Source: Vermamoeba vermiformis (lineage: Eukaryota > Tubulinea > Echinamoebida). Taken from it: a stretch of 64,000 nt of DNA. This document shows positions 10,852 through 23,040 of this stretch, one piece after another. The DNA is taken from contig JBEWZL010000202.1 in assembly GCA_045837725.1 (NCBI GenBank), forward strand, positions 496,001-560,000, read 5' to 3'. The notes below the pieces were generated by a model that did not search any database, was not told the origin of the DNA, and saw only the letters and a list, made by a program, of their open reading frames with translations. Both the position numbers and the translations under genes were made by a program. Position 1 is the stretch's first letter. Each line of letters begins with the position of its first letter.

Positions 10852-12631
10852 ATGGAGCAAACTGTAAGCAGATGCAATCGTTTTCAGAATTCAGATCTGA
10901 CTTCTAACATTTCTAAAATCAATAAATTAATTACTAAAATACTTTCTTATCATTCCCCGATTAATAGATAATTTACATCTACTTATTTGACTTGATAGTT
11001 AATTTTTGAATTTTGATAGTTTATTGGATACCCTGCCGCTGGGCTGCCAAAAGATGTATGGGGCCAAATCCTACAAAACCTTGGCATATTCGAGCTTGTC
11101 TTCATGCGAGCTACCAATTCAACGTTCTACAACTGGTGCAAAGAATACAAACCGTTCCCGAAGTATTTCGTGTTGGATCAAGACAAGTTCACCGAGTACT
11201 TGGTTGAAAATGGCTTCATATCGTGCCTGGACTATGTTAAGAACGTCTTAAACTTCGAATTGACCGACAAGCTTTGTTCAGTTGCAGCACGATCTGGTCA
11301 AGTTGAAATGCTGAAATATTTAAGGAACCAACGCCTTGCAATCGATCCCAACAAAATAATATTAGAATGCACGCAAGGCACCTGCAACATTGATATGGTG
11401 AAGTACTTGCATGAGACCGGAGCAATTTGGGGAGAAGTCAGAAACAATCGCTTATCGTATTCTGAAACAGCAATGGAAAACATGGCACGTCACGGTCACT
11501 TGTCATGCATGAAATATGCAATGGAGAATGGCTGCACTCAACGAGTCATTCCCTACACTCCTTCAATCGAGTGCTTGGAGTTTGCAATTCAAAACGAATT
11601 CGAATGGAACGCCATACAAATATTGAGCCCGAGAGTTGGTACGAGATCACCGCCGAAACTCAAGAATAATATTTGTGAGGAAGCAGCAAGGTTTGGTAAC
11701 TTTACAATGCTTCAGTACGCTCATCAGCACGGCGTTCCACTCAAAAACAGCGCTAGTTTAGCAGCACAAGCAGGGCATTTAGATTGCTTAGTCTATGCAA
11801 CGAACCCTTTACCGATAGGTGCTGATCTGCCAAACGGCGCAGCAACAATGGAATGTTTCAAATACTTGCTCGACAAGTACCCAAAACGCAATACAACGGT
11901 CATGTGGCGCTATCAAATACAAATAGGCAATATGGAAATTCTACGCTTCATGCTTGAAAACAAGTTTCCGTTGCCAGACGATCGAGAGTTGCTGGCATGG
12001 GCGACTAAGTTCGAAGTGTTCAAATTTCTCGTTGACGAATTGAAAGTGCCTTGTCATTCATTCAATCCGTATTCTCGATTTGCTAAAGAAGGCAATCTCG
12101 ACGGCTTGAAATTTGCATTCGAACGGAATTTACCTTTGTACGCGTCACAGCCCAGCTTTGTACCGATTCGTCCTTCATCTATTATCAACGAAATTATCTG
12201 CAATGCAATTCAGTCGAAGAATGTTGAAGTGTTGAAACTTGTGTGGGAAAAAATAATGCCAAAAGACGAAGTTGTTAATGATCAGTGGTGCAATTATGCT
12301 GTAACCAGCTCAACACCTGAAATTCTCGACTTTTTGAAACAAAAAGGAGCCAAATGGACATCAAAACATCTCACTACTGCATCTGAATCGAGCAATTTGC
12401 AAAATATGGCATACTTGACTCACATAGGCTGTAAGTAATGTACACTATTGTTTGAGAGATTATTAAAGTAGTATTTTAGGTCAATGGAATGATGCTGCTT
12501 GTATCAAAACAAGCGCGATGTGCGTCAAATATACACAACAGCACGGTTGTACTATCAGTCGTTACCCCGTCCTAGTTAAACCTATTGGAGCGGCTCCCAA
12601 TTCAGGACCTGACTATCAAGATTGTTCTTAG
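10852..12631 (+). CDS. F-box / ankyrin-repeat protein
   Basis: A tiny first exon (ATG GAG CAA ACT, 12 nt) is joined to a long exon from about 11020 to 12433 and a short last exon from about 12481 to the TAG ending at 12631. Near the N-terminus, GLPKDVWGQILQNLGIFELV and FMRATNSTFYNWCKEY form a divergent F-box, which would bind Skp1. The rest is a series of degenerate ankyrin-type helices (SGQVEMLKYL, GHLSCMKYAMENG, GNFTMLQYAHQHG, GHLDCLVYA, SKNVEVLKLVWE), as in the large amoebal ankyrin families. It is probably a substrate receptor of an SCF ubiquitin ligase; the target is unknown. The F-box is weak, so ankyrin-repeat protein is the safer half of the name. Confidence 0.75.
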
Positions 12632-12958
12632 ATGACATTGCGAATACTTCGACATGTGTTGTACAAATGTAGTTCTTTAGAAATAAAAATAAATTCGTAA
12701 GCCAACCTGGCGAACGGTTCAGTTCCAACAACGGAATTAATTTATTTATCAAGTGACTCTTACAGCCACTATTGGCGCCACATCACCGCCAATCCTTACT
12801 AAACGTTACAAAGCTTAATGCTCGACTAAACATTGCGAGCCAAGTGGGGGATCGCACCACAAAAAGAAGCAGCTCCATCCCAGGTGTGAATCTTTGAGTC
12901 TTCCTATGAAGAACAACGTACGTCAGTTAACATGACGCGACAAGGCAAGAAAGAAGGG

Positions 12959-13188
12959 CAGCGACAAGGAGAGGAACCAAAAAAAATAAAAAAGAAAGTT
13001 GGATGCACAGGGTTTCGATCCCCGTACCTCCCGCATGCAAAGCGGACGTGCTACCAAGTGCACCATGCACCCTCAATTAATTTTGCTTGACAGCCCTTTT
13101 TTCATCCCGTCCCGTTGGATGGAGTATTGCTATGTTTTGGTTTTTTACCTGTGGTGGTGGTGCTGGCACTGTCAGCGGGTATTGTTGG
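12959..13188 (-). repeat. inverted copy of SSXT-Myb exon-4 end plus tRNA intron
   Basis: Read on the minus strand, this block contains the end of exon 4 (CCGCTGACAGTGCCAGCACC), the 5' splice site with its A-rich start, the same tRNA and the same T-rich trailer. It is a stranded partial copy: no other exon of the gene is present here, so it is not a gene duplicate. The source is most likely the intact gene at 9.3-10.5 kb. Confidence 0.85.
13000..13072 (-). tRNA. tRNA-Ala(UGC), second identical copy
   Basis: This is base-for-base identical to the tRNA at 9930-10002, including the anticodon TGC, G3:U70 and the initiator-like T-loop ATCGAAA. A T-rich trailer interrupted by one A follows on the minus strand. 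The gene is free-standing between two protein genes. Perfect conservation of the tRNA while the flanks carry differences suggests that it is functional or was copied recently. Confidence 0.94.
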
Positions 13189-13512
13189 CGAGGAACAGGT
13201 TATCTTCTGTTGTCTGTTTGCGGTTGTGCTGCGGCGTCCTGACGTGTCTCGACTGGTACTGCCTGACCTCATTGCAATTAGCAGGCTATTACTTCAACAA
13301 TTGCTGCTCCACTGCAACCACAGCAGATTGAAGTAAATGCACCGTGGTATCTATGTGCCTCGCACAAATCTGCAACATAAAATAGTAACTGCGGTGAAAC
13401 TCCCCTGTCTTGTCCTTCTTGTAGATGATGTACTGCTTCGCTGGATTAGCGTGTGAATTGTCCAACTTACTACAATAAATGTCCGTCGGCGACCATTCTT
13501 ATCTAAGCTTGA

Positions 13513-15353
13513 TTACACTACGTACCGCCTCTTTCTGGCAGGTCCTTCATCGTCCATGTCATCAAATGACACGTCGTTTTGTGAGCCAAATGATGCGCGG
13601 CGTCGTACAGGAGAGCGAGATCTAGAAGGAGCTGTGCTTCGACCCAAGACCTCAAACAAATCACTGACCTCTCGCGAACCTGTTGGCCAATCTTCATTGC
13701 TGAATATCTGATTGCGACAGAAGTCCAAATACGTTTGTAATCCATCCTTAGGCATGCGATGCAACTCCCTACGTGGCATTAGCAAAGATAACATATACAC
13801 AATGCAATTACTAACGTACATTAAGTTCCAAGGATGAGTGATATGTGACTTAATTAACATCTTCATGCGCTGATCTATCCACTCGCGCAACGTGCTGAAT
13901 GGAAGCGAAGACGCCAATCTCTTGTTGCAAGGCGCAAGATCTCTGTCCCAGTCATCGTCGAACCCCAAGCACATCTTCATGGCTACAATCACATACGACA
14001 TTAGCACTGCTCGCATTGGCAGTGACGAGTGAATTGAGTCGCGCATTAGATGTCGCAGAGGATCCGATCGTTCGATTAACTTCAACGTAGGGCCATATAA
14101 TTGCTCTAAAGTCTATTAACGCCATTGTAACACGTGATGTTCAAGTCTTACGTGGAAAGCCCATGTCTTGAAATAAACGATAGATGAATGGTGGTGGATT
14201 AATAGGCGGTGGGTTGAAGTCTAAAAATACTGCCAACTTCTTCGAAGTGTCCGTTAAAAACGGGCAAGTCGGGAAGTATTGCTGCGAGGGAGTTAACGAA
14301 TGCAATAAGATCTCTAATATAAACCTACCAGCGACTTTAAGAACGATATTTTGTCGATGTTACGCGGCAATGAGTTGACTACTGAGACAAAGGGCAATTC
14401 ACCGGAGCGCATCCAGCGCATAATGTCTGAAATGTCGATGGGTTCACGGCACCATAGACAACCGAGGTAGATGAAGCAAACACTCAGCGAGAACTTGGGC
14501 TTCTTGCGCGATAAAAATGCAGTGATTGGAGGTGCTTTTTCTTTGTCTTCGGTCTTTGCAGCCTCGCCGTTATTCTCTCCGTGCTGTTGGTCAGCATTCA
14601 CATTGGACTTATCAGTAACGTTCGTATTGTTCAACGGATCACTGCTAGCGTGATTCTGTACGACCTCTTCTTCGATGGCGTCGTTATTCTTGTTCGCTAT
14701 ATTCTCCGGTGCTGGGCTCTCATTCGCAGCGGGATCCGATTGATCAACACTGTCTTGCAGCTCGTCGTTGTCTTTATTCTCGTCTTCACCGTCGACTATA
14801 ACCTGACTGGCTTCATCAGACTTGTCGGTGTCTGTATAAACATGTTCGTAGTATTTCTTCAGAAATTGCAACCAGAGCTGGCCCACGATCTGATACAAGT
14901 TCTCACTGCATCCAAAACGGCTAATCATCGTCTCAACTTGACTTTGTAGAACCATTTGAAACCCTTCTTCGTACGATAATAGTTCTACCTCCTTTTTTTC
15001 CACTGAAACAACGATAATTATTATTGAACTTCACGATCCGATCAGATCGCGCCAAGAAAAATTAGTTACCTTTTTTCTTCGTTTTTACGTGACGAGTAGA
15101 CGTAATATTCGACTCAAACTCGACGACTTCATTGGCGTAGTCCTTGAATATAATTATTAGTATTTTAATTAAATATTTTTAGTTAGATCAGAGCGCAACG
15201 CGGTAAACAAATTGAATTGGGAAAAAATACATTAGCGTATGCGAAAAAATAATGTTATAAGCTTACTTGAGACTGCGTTCCGCAGATCTCGCAAACGTAG
15301 TCACCGCCTTCAGTCTGCGAGAAAGACTCGCTGCGGCACACTCGACAAATCAT
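13513..15353 (-). CDS. TAF1B/Rrn7-like RNA polymerase I transcription factor
   Basis: The protein starts MICRVCRSESFSQTEGGDYV, continuing CEICGTQSQ: a TFIIB-like zinc ribbon (CxxC...CxxC) ending in the CGTQSQ seen in TAF1B/Rrn7. The conserved block SYEEGFQMVLQSQVETMISRF with LWLQFLKKYYEHVY follows. A long acidic, Asn-rich insert comes next, then FLSRKKPKFSLSVCFIYLGC and ISDIMRWMRSGELPFV, a cyclin-fold region, and PMRAVLMSYVIVAMKMCLGF near the C-terminus. Members of this family act in the Pol I core factor/SL1, bridging promoter and polymerase for rRNA transcription. The C-terminus has a short RS-rich, basic tail. Several short introns are present. The family assignment rests on the zinc ribbon plus the next block. 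Confidence 0.82.
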
Positions 15354-15861
15354 ATATAAACAAGGATTAGAATATTATGCATAGACGTGAACGTTGTTGT
15401 GCCGGTTGTGGATCGATCAATAAAAATAAGTTGTGCCCGCGGAAATATTGGTGCTACTTCGTTTTTTAAAGACGGAGGCATTAAAACTAATACAAAACGA
15501 TTTCAGTGATATAAACGTACGTTTCCACTGTTTCTATTACATTGTTATTGCCCCACAGCCGTTCATCTAGATGTTGTCATAACTTTGTTATTTGCTCTTT
15601 GTCACGCTCCACTCGATGTATCATCCAATATATATTTATTGTTAGAGTTTTAATCACAAAATGTACAAAATTTCCGTCGTTTGTAGCTAACAGCAAGAAT
15701 CTGAAAATAATAACGTTATTAATTCCACGCCAAAATTGAAATTACGAGTAAAATATTGCTATAAAAATACTATTATCGACAATATACTCGATAATAATTT
15801 TGCACACGAGAAAGATAAACTGTGGCTTTATAAAAAATTATTATTGTTACCTTCAAATAAA
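15354..15861. other. intergenic region
   Basis: This 508-base gap lies between the TAF1B-like start and the NDUFB3-like stop, both on the minus strand. It is AT-rich, and I see no convincing gene, repeat or RNA in it. Confidence 0.4.
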
Positions 15862-16071
15862 TTAATGGTGACCTCCGTGGTGATCGTCGTGGCCATGTCC
15901 GTCGTGTTTTTTGCCACCTCTGAAGAATCCAGCAATAGTATCAAGAACAACATAGCCTGAGAACAGAACGACTGCAGTTCCAAATCCGGGCATGATATTT
16001 CGAAGTTTGGGCTTCAAGTCAGGATGAGCGCGCCATGACTCAGCTTTAACATTCCATTTGTGATCAGCCAT
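15862..16071 (-). CDS. NDUFB3-like mitochondrial complex I subunit
   Basis: This intronless 69-residue protein starts MADHKWNVKAESWRAHPDLK. The segment W-R-x-H-P-x-L...LRN...PGFG followed by one hydrophobic helix (TAVVLFSGYVVLDTIAGFF) fits the B12/NDUFB3 accessory subunit of NADH dehydrogenase, a single-pass inner-membrane protein. The C-terminus is His/Gly/Asp-rich, resembling the His-rich stretch that NDUFB3 proteins often carry at the other end. The protein is shorter than typical members, so the call is moderate. The start ATG at 16071 faces the RPS25 start 205 bases away. Confidence 0.65.
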   Translation of the reverse strand: MADHKWNVKAESWRAHPDLKPKLRNIMPGFGTAVVLFSGYVVLDTIAGFFRGGKKHDGHGHDDHHGGHH

Positions 16072-16275
16072 GGTTGTGTTAATCTTAAAGTATCGTAGCT
16101 AGCTTCGTTGTTCAGCGTTCTCGCGTTTTGGTGCGCAAAAAAATTCAGGCCAAATTTTCTCGGCCAAAAACTTTGGCTGAAAATTTCTGCCAAATTTCTC
16201 TTCGCTCCCTTTGCTCCTGAATCTTGTTTCCATCAATCCCCGTTCTGCTCTTTTAACGAAACACACGAAGACAAA

Positions 16276-17037
16276 ATGGTACGCATCGTTTGATAATCGT
16301 CTAGGAGACGCTTTCGGAACATGTTAGAACGGCACCAGAACGAGATCGAGGATTATTTTAGTCGATGCAGCATTATTTTGATTATAATTATCAAGCGCGT
16401 TGCTAAACATAATAATAATTCACTATATTAATTATCCTTCGATGCTTGTGGTGCCCAATAATAATTTTAAAAACCGAAATGAATAATTTCTGATCGTCAA
16501 TTATTTTATTAGCCCCCAAAGGCCGCCGGAGGTAAAAGCAAGCAAATTCAAGCCGCCAAGGCTTCCGCTAAGGGAGCTGCCGGAGGTGGTTCCAAGAAGG
16601 AAAAGAAGAAGGTTAGTGTCGACGATCAACAATTATTGAAAATATTAGAATATTTATTATTCATAATACGAGCCAAATTAACTTACCATTGGAGTTAACA
16701 ATCAATTATTGGATTATTTAGAAGTGTATTATTTGTTGAATCGATTTTTGGTTACGTGAATCTGACATTCTATTATTTTTAGTGGTCAAAGGGTAAGGTC
16801 AAGGATAAGCAATCCAACAAGGTTGTCTTTGACAAGGAAACATGGGCCAAGCTCCAAAAGGAAATCCCCAGCGCTAAGGTGATCACTCCCTCCATTGTCT
16901 CTGACCGTCTTCGTGTTAACGCCTCATTGGCTCGTCGTGCCATCAAGGAATTGGCTGCCAAGGGTCTCATTAAGAAAGTTGCTGATCACAACAGAATTAC
17001 GATCTACACTCGTATCCCCGGCAAGGACGAGAAATAA
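16276..17037 (+). CDS. rps25: 40S ribosomal protein S25 (eS25)
   Basis: The start codon stands alone as a 3-nt coding exon (16276-16278), followed by an intron of about 230 nt. The second exon encodes [20 protein letters not shown] and more basic N-terminus. The third begins [18 protein letters not shown] and runs through [20 protein letters not shown] and [18 protein letters not shown] to [12 protein letters not shown] and stop. This is eS25 throughout; the protein sits near the tRNA exit site of the small subunit. Codon use is more biased than in neighbouring genes, as expected for a ribosomal protein. An intron right after the ATG is common in ribosomal protein genes. Confidence 0.97.
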
Positions 17038-17135
17038 GCTCGATCTGTCTTGTCAAAATAAACCCGAAAATTTAACAAAACCTAGGTCTGCTACCTTTCG
17101 AAAACGCCTAATTGCTAATGAACAAGCTAGTTTAT

Positions 17136-17959
17136 TTACATGGCGTTGAGTTGTGCAGCAGTCTCCTTCTTGTATGGCAACTTGCCTGCGAGTTTGAGCG
17201 CTTTAAACTTCTCCTCTGTGGGTAGAGCTATTAGTTATAAAGATCAAGCTTAGGACCGTACGTGTGATAGTAGCTCACAAGGTCGCTTGTTAGCACTTGT
17301 ACGTAGCGAAAGTAATTGTTTTTCACTTACCGAGCCTCAGCGTGTACTGATCCAAAAGAGCGACTGTTTTTTCGAGTTCGTTGACACTAGCTTCGATCTC
17401 GTCAATCTTGCTTAAATAGGGCAGGAACTCAGTATCTATACAAGAGATAAAGGATTAATACGGTGGTTTCAGTTCGTCGACAGGATCGAGCAAGATCGTG
17501 GCACTTACACTTCTGTTGCAGTAGTGTCATGTACTCTACGAGACCGTGCGCCGTGTTTGTCATGTCCACGTATTTGTCTTTTGTCATATTGTTCATCGTC
17601 TCTAACAGCTTGTAGTCCTCGGAGGTTGCTGAAGATACCGATCAGTCCAAAAGTCATTTGATATAAAAAATATTCGGTAAAAATTCTGATTAAGTATTGT
17701 GCATTCATACAATGTTCGCTGCTGTAAAAAGTTATGAAAGCGAGAATACAATTTGTAAAAATCAAATTCAATAGAACCAACCTGTAATTTCGCCTTGCAA
17801 ATATTTTTCAACGTTGCTAAATAATTCTTTAGTGCTATTTATCAAATTATTTTGAATATCTTGATTAATTTGTTGACGCTTTGATTTTTCCTTCTGTTTT
17901 TCCTCTTCTCGTTGCTTCTCAGCATCTTGATTAGGCACCACCTCCTTATTTGCCTCCAT
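17136..17959 (-). CDS. bloc1s2: BLOC-1 subunit 2
   Basis: BLOC1S2 is a small coiled-coil subunit of BLOC-1, which acts in endosome-to-lysosome-related-organelle sorting, and also of BORC. The N-terminus, from the ATG at 17959, is Gln/Glu/Lys-rich. Then come LFSNVEKYLQGEIT and ATSEDYKLLETMNNMTKDKY, the family signature (EYLQGELTATSEDYKLLE). After that come VDMTNTAHGLVEYM, LPYLSKIDEIEASVNELEKT and LLDQYTLRLEEKFKALK. Four or five exons are joined by short introns. A longer in-frame extension up to 18049 is possible but lacks support. Convergent with RPS25 downstream and divergent from the Snf2 gene upstream. Confidence 0.88.
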
Positions 17960-18235
17960 TTGTAATATTGTCGATTGTTGTATGTCAACTAAAATAATAA
18001 AGTACCTGTGGTCGGGACCTAAATTTCGGGTTTGTTGAAAGATCCACAAATTTTGGCTATTTCTGTCAGATCAAGCAACGAGAGGCATCAACATTATCAC
18101 CAAATTAACGAAGACTTCTGTTTAACACAGAGTCACTATTTGCAAATCCAGTTCTAGGATTTACCCAATCGGACTTTTGAAGCGGGTACGGACAAATGGA
18201 GCGGAGTATATTTAGAGCATCACTATTGGGTAGTA

Positions 18236-21200
18236 ATGGCGGTGGTAGGTTATTTATTGGAGTTAGATCTGCAATTTTTCTTTTAAAACTTAGAAGAATT
18301 TAACGAAAAATTCTTATTTCATATAAAATTAGTCTATTATGTACAGAGTAATTAAATACGAAATTATTTATTATTTTTGTTGCAGATCAAGAAAAAAAGA
18401 GAAAAATTTCGTTGTCTACTTCTCAGTTTACTAGAGGCGAAAATAAGCCTGAAAATAGTGAATTAGAGAAAGGTGAGGACATTCTTTTCTTATAGACGCT
18501 CTCAATATTAACATTTTATTAGGGAATTCACCGAAACGAAAATTGGAGGTCACTGACAACGAAGAAGATGACAGACCATTGAAAAAGCAAAAATTAATAT
18601 CTGAGGAGAATATTGATAATTTGCAAGATCAAAGAGGACCCGAAGACGATTTTGAATCATTTTTTGAGACCACTCTTCCGACGTCGAACGATGATGTAAA
18701 TACCAACCAAGTTCCACGCGAAGATAAAAGCGAAGAAAATAGTAATAACAACAACACGAATGAAAGTGGCGATAAAGACGTCGATGAAGAGGGCTTAGAG
18801 TCGTTGGAAGAGATGCACTTATCACCAGCTTTGTTTGGCGACAGTGACGTGGACGAGCAAGACAACCAATCAGAGAATAATCAGAGCCTCAATGACATGA
18901 AACTCGTTGAGATCAAGGATGATGAGGTCTCAGTGACTGCTCACAAAAACAGTGCGGGTGTTATTGACCTCAAAAAGGCCCATCCAAATGACGACGATGA
19001 TTTTGACATGAAGCGCGAAGGCATATCGAATACAGAAGACAACAGAGTTGACCTGTCCACGGAACAAGAGACTGAAGGAGAAAAAGAACTGATTGGCGAT
19101 TTGATTCTGTCACCTGAAGGCGAAGAACCGGTGGTCAAAGTAGTTGCCGCTATCAATCGAAAGCTGCGACCTTATCAACGCGAAGGCGTTAAATTTTTGT
19201 ACGTAAATGCCGCTTATAATTTTATACGCAAGTCACTAACATTATAATCCGTTTTGTAGGTATAATTTGTATAGAAGTAATAAGGGGGTACGTACCACGA
19301 TATTTTTTTGTTTCGAGTACTAATGTTCATTTCTGCAGGGAATCTTGGGCGACGGTAATATACAATGATGACGCTAGCTATGATTTAGTCTAATAATTTT
19401 GATATTAGATATGGGTTTGGGAAAGACAGTGCAAACAATTAGCTTTATCAGCGCGATTTTGGCAGAGAGGAAGAAACCGACATTCAAATTCAAATTGGGT
19501 GGGAAGACTGAGCCGGTTAATAACGGCGATGAAGAGAAGGAGAAATTTCAACCAGTTTTAGTTATTGCGCCATCAGGTGTGGTGATGAACTGGGAACGAG
19601 AGTTTCAGAACTGGGGAAAATTGATGGGAAGGACATTTGCCGTGCATCGGTACATGGGACCGCAACGAGATCGTATCCAAACCACTTAGATATATCAACT
19701 TTATTATCATCTTTGATGTTTTTCTTTGACTCTAACGCGCCACAGTATCAACCGTTCAGAGGGGCAACAGTGACGTAGTGCTCAGCAGCTATGACACGTT
19801 CAGACGTGATTTTGACTTGATCAACACCATCGACTGGGCGTGCATAGTCTTCGACGAAGTGCATAAAGTTAAAGGTATGAATGCACTGGACGCGTTATTC
19901 GTTGTACTAACACTGTACAGATCGCAAAGCAAAGATCACAGTAGTTTGCAAGCAGCTACGCACGCAGAGGAGATACGGCTTGACGGGCACTGTAATGCAG
20001 AACAATTTTGAAGAGTTGTGGACCTTGCTGGACTTTGTACAAGAGGGCTGCTTGGAGACGCTTGATGTGTTCCGCAAAAAGTAAGTCAAGCACGCACTCT
20101 TTGGCCAATATCGTAACACTTGCTATTAGGTACATCAATGCAATTAAGAACGGGCAACGACGTGACGCTTCGCCCATGGAATTGGCTAAATCAAAAGTGG
20201 CTGTTCAGCGCTTGAACAGAATTTTGAAGGGAGTCATTCTACGGAGAGACCAGTCAATTATCAAAGACTTGTTGCCTGGCAAAGACGACAACATTGTTTT
20301 CTGCCAGTTGTCAGAACTTCAGCTCAAGATTTACAAGAAACTTTTGCAGTCCCAAGAGCTGCAAATGTTGATCAAACTCAAAGACAAATGCGCGTGTGGC
20401 TCAGGGAAAAAAGGAGGCGAATGTTGTTTGGAATCATCAGCTTCTGGTGTCCCTTGGAAACAGCTCGTCTTCCCAGCTATTTTGACACTACAAAAGATCG
20501 CCAACCACCCTGGTCTATTACTCGCCAAGTCAGAGTCCAAGGCGGATGCGATGCCCGACTTTGTACGCACCGCAATCGCCGAGTTTATTCCCGACATCAA
20601 GAATTTGCTTGGCGAGTCCAAGCACGACGACTTGTGCGGCAAGATGAGGACATTGGCCTCGCTATTGAACATTTGGTCAACACAAAACAAGAAGGTCTTG
20701 TTGTTCTCGTACTCGACACGAATGTTGGACATTCTGGAACAGTTCATTAAGCTCAACAACTACTCTTATTCACGGCTCGATGGTGCTATGGGCATTGTCG
20801 ATCGGCAGCGCGAGATGGACACTTTCAACAAGCAGAATGCTCAGAACAAGTTCATCTTTTTGATCAGCACTAAGGCTGGTGGCCTCGGATTGAACATCAC
20901 CTCTGCATCGATTGTCGTGGTTTTTGATGCTTCGTGGAACGTGACAAACGATCTGCAAGCACAAGATCGCGCTTATCGCATTGGCCAGACCAAGTACACG
21001 CACGTGTATCGCCTGGTGAGTGCGGGCACAATTGAAGAGATGGTATACAATCGACAGATCTACAAGCAACAAATGGCGAGTATTGGTGTTGAAGGGCGCC
21101 ACGAGCGGAGATATTTCACTGGTGTGTTGGGCGTCAAGGGCTCTGAAGGCGAGATCTTTGGTCTTGCTAACTTGCTCAAGCTCAACACGGACAAGATCCT

Positions 21201-22785
21201 CACGTCGGGTACGGTCATAAGCTCATCTTTGTATTAGTTTGCCTTACTAATGTTTGACCTCAGAAATTATCAAGGAAGCCAAGCAAGAGGAGACGCAATA
21301 TCGCATTGAGAAGCGACAAGCGACGACGACTAGTGACGGCATACAAGACTTGATGAAGCAAGTGCTCGATGAAAATCTGCCCGCGGAGCAGCCCACGGAG
21401 ATTTTAGACCTTGACGATCTTGAAGGACGCATCGCTCAGAACTCATATGACGAGAACCTTGCCAAGTTGATGCGCGAGAACGGTGTTGTTTATTCGCACA
21501 ATAACAAGGTAAGCCTAATCAATCTCATCCGCGCACATGGTCTAATTTGTAATCGCAGCAAATCCTCGGTGACAGCCAGTTTGAGCGAAAGATGGCCGAA
21601 GATGCACGACGGGTCTATGAACGCGAAGCGAGACTAAAAGCAGTACGTAACCGTGCCTTATTAATGCTGTGATGATGACTAATGACATGACGATAGGTGA
21701 TGGAGGGCAGGGACTTGTCAAAGGGGTCATTCTCAGCACGTGATTTGGACCTCAATCCGCAGCCCTACACGGGTCTCTCGCCAAACACGTACCGCCAATT
21801 GTCGCCCAACGTTCAAGCGATGATGGCACCGTATGTGCAAAAGACAACAATGGCAGGCCTGTCATCAAGTACGCACCCGGCAGTGTCCTCACTTCACCCT
21901 GAAAAAGGTCGACCGTTGCAGTTGAATCGGTTCTCACCACCAACGTCGTCATTTCTGCCCAAGAACTTTGAGAAGCAGCAGCAATTGATCACAATCTCGA
22001 GTGAGGAAAGTGACGATTCGGACGATGAAGTACAGATCGACAGCAATTTGAGCACTGCTCCGCGGCTAATTCGCGACTTCGACGCATATTTGGCACAACA
22101 ACGCGAACTGTTGTCACATCCGAGTGAAACGTCGCGCATTCCATTGCCGCAACAACAGCTGCACAACAACTTGAGCGGCGCGAGACCATTCATGCCCACT
22201 GTGCCGTTGCCTGGTGGCATGCATCAGGCCGTCCAAGCTGTGCAACATCGAGGCATTCCTCCTGCTGTCCTCGGACCTGCTCCAAACTTGGGCCTCGAGT
22301 AAGTATAACTTTGATTTAGTACGAGTAATTGCCCCTCTAACGCGTGTACTCGCAGCACGTCTCCTGCGTCACACAGGCTCACTCCTGAAGACATGGCACG
22401 GTTGAAAAAGTATGTTCCACTGCCAACACAAGCTCCTAATGCCAATGGCCAACAACCAACCGCTCCTCTATCACTGAATGCGCAATTACAAGGCGGAGCA
22501 GTTCCCATGGCACATCTGCTGATCAATAGCACCGCGGCAGCGAATAATAGTAGTGGCACTGCGGCGCCTGGTCTCACAGCGAACAGTAACAACTCCAGCT
22601 TGAATCAGTTCCGCGCCTTGTTCCCGCAGCACAACTTTGACAATTTGTTGCCAAAGCAGCCGCCTTCAATCGACGTGCTCTTAAACAATAACAACAATAC
22701 TCAAGCTGCTGCACCCACAACACCGCAGCCAGCGAGCAGTGCGGAGAAACAGAACTTGGCCGCACAAGTGATTGACATCGATTGA
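18236..22785 (+). CDS. ERCC6L2-like Snf2-family helicase
   Basis: The first coding exon is 13 nt (ATG GCG GTG GTA G), then a Lys/Glu-rich exon and a long acidic N-terminal region. The Snf2 core follows: LRPYQREGVKFL, GILGDDMGLGKTVQTISF (Walker A), PVLVIAPSGVVMNWEREF, VFDEVHKVK (DEVH box), GLTGTVMQNNFEELW, ILRRDQS, VLLFSYSTRMLDILEQF, LDGAMG, LISTKAGGLGLNIT and AQDRAYRIGQTK. Between the lobes is a CACGSGKKGGECC motif. After the core come RYFTGVLG and GEIFGLANLLK. These two extras match ERCC6L2 rather than ERCC6/CSB. Family members act in DNA double-strand-break and oxidative-damage responses. The C-terminal tail is disordered (Pro/Gln/Asn/Ser) and contains QLITISSEESDDSDDE, a good SUMO-interaction motif. 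About twelve introns. Confidence 0.87.
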
Positions 22786-23040
22786 AAGTACTCGTGGTAT
22801 TGTTTATGTACATAAACTTTTGTGAATTTATTTTTGGCTTCCTGACCCTCACGCTGTTGCAGATTGTTGTGGCAGGATTTTCGGGCCGCCCATCATAACA
22901 GGGACGTGAAACGCGTCCAGTGAGTGTCAGTGCAATCCGGATATGTACATCCGGGTCTGCGATTTACTCGTTGTTGAAATTCAATGTCAGCAACCTACTA
23001 CATCAGATTAATTACATAATACTGGTGGCATTAAGTGGAC

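Larger units (their letters stand above)
12632..13512. other. intergenic region with inverted tRNA-intron copy
   Basis: This 881-base gap lies between the convergent F-box/ankyrin and TAF1B-like genes. The only structure I can define is the inverted copy of the SSXT-Myb intron region with its tRNA (12959-13188). Nothing recognisable flanks it on either side. Confidence 0.5.
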
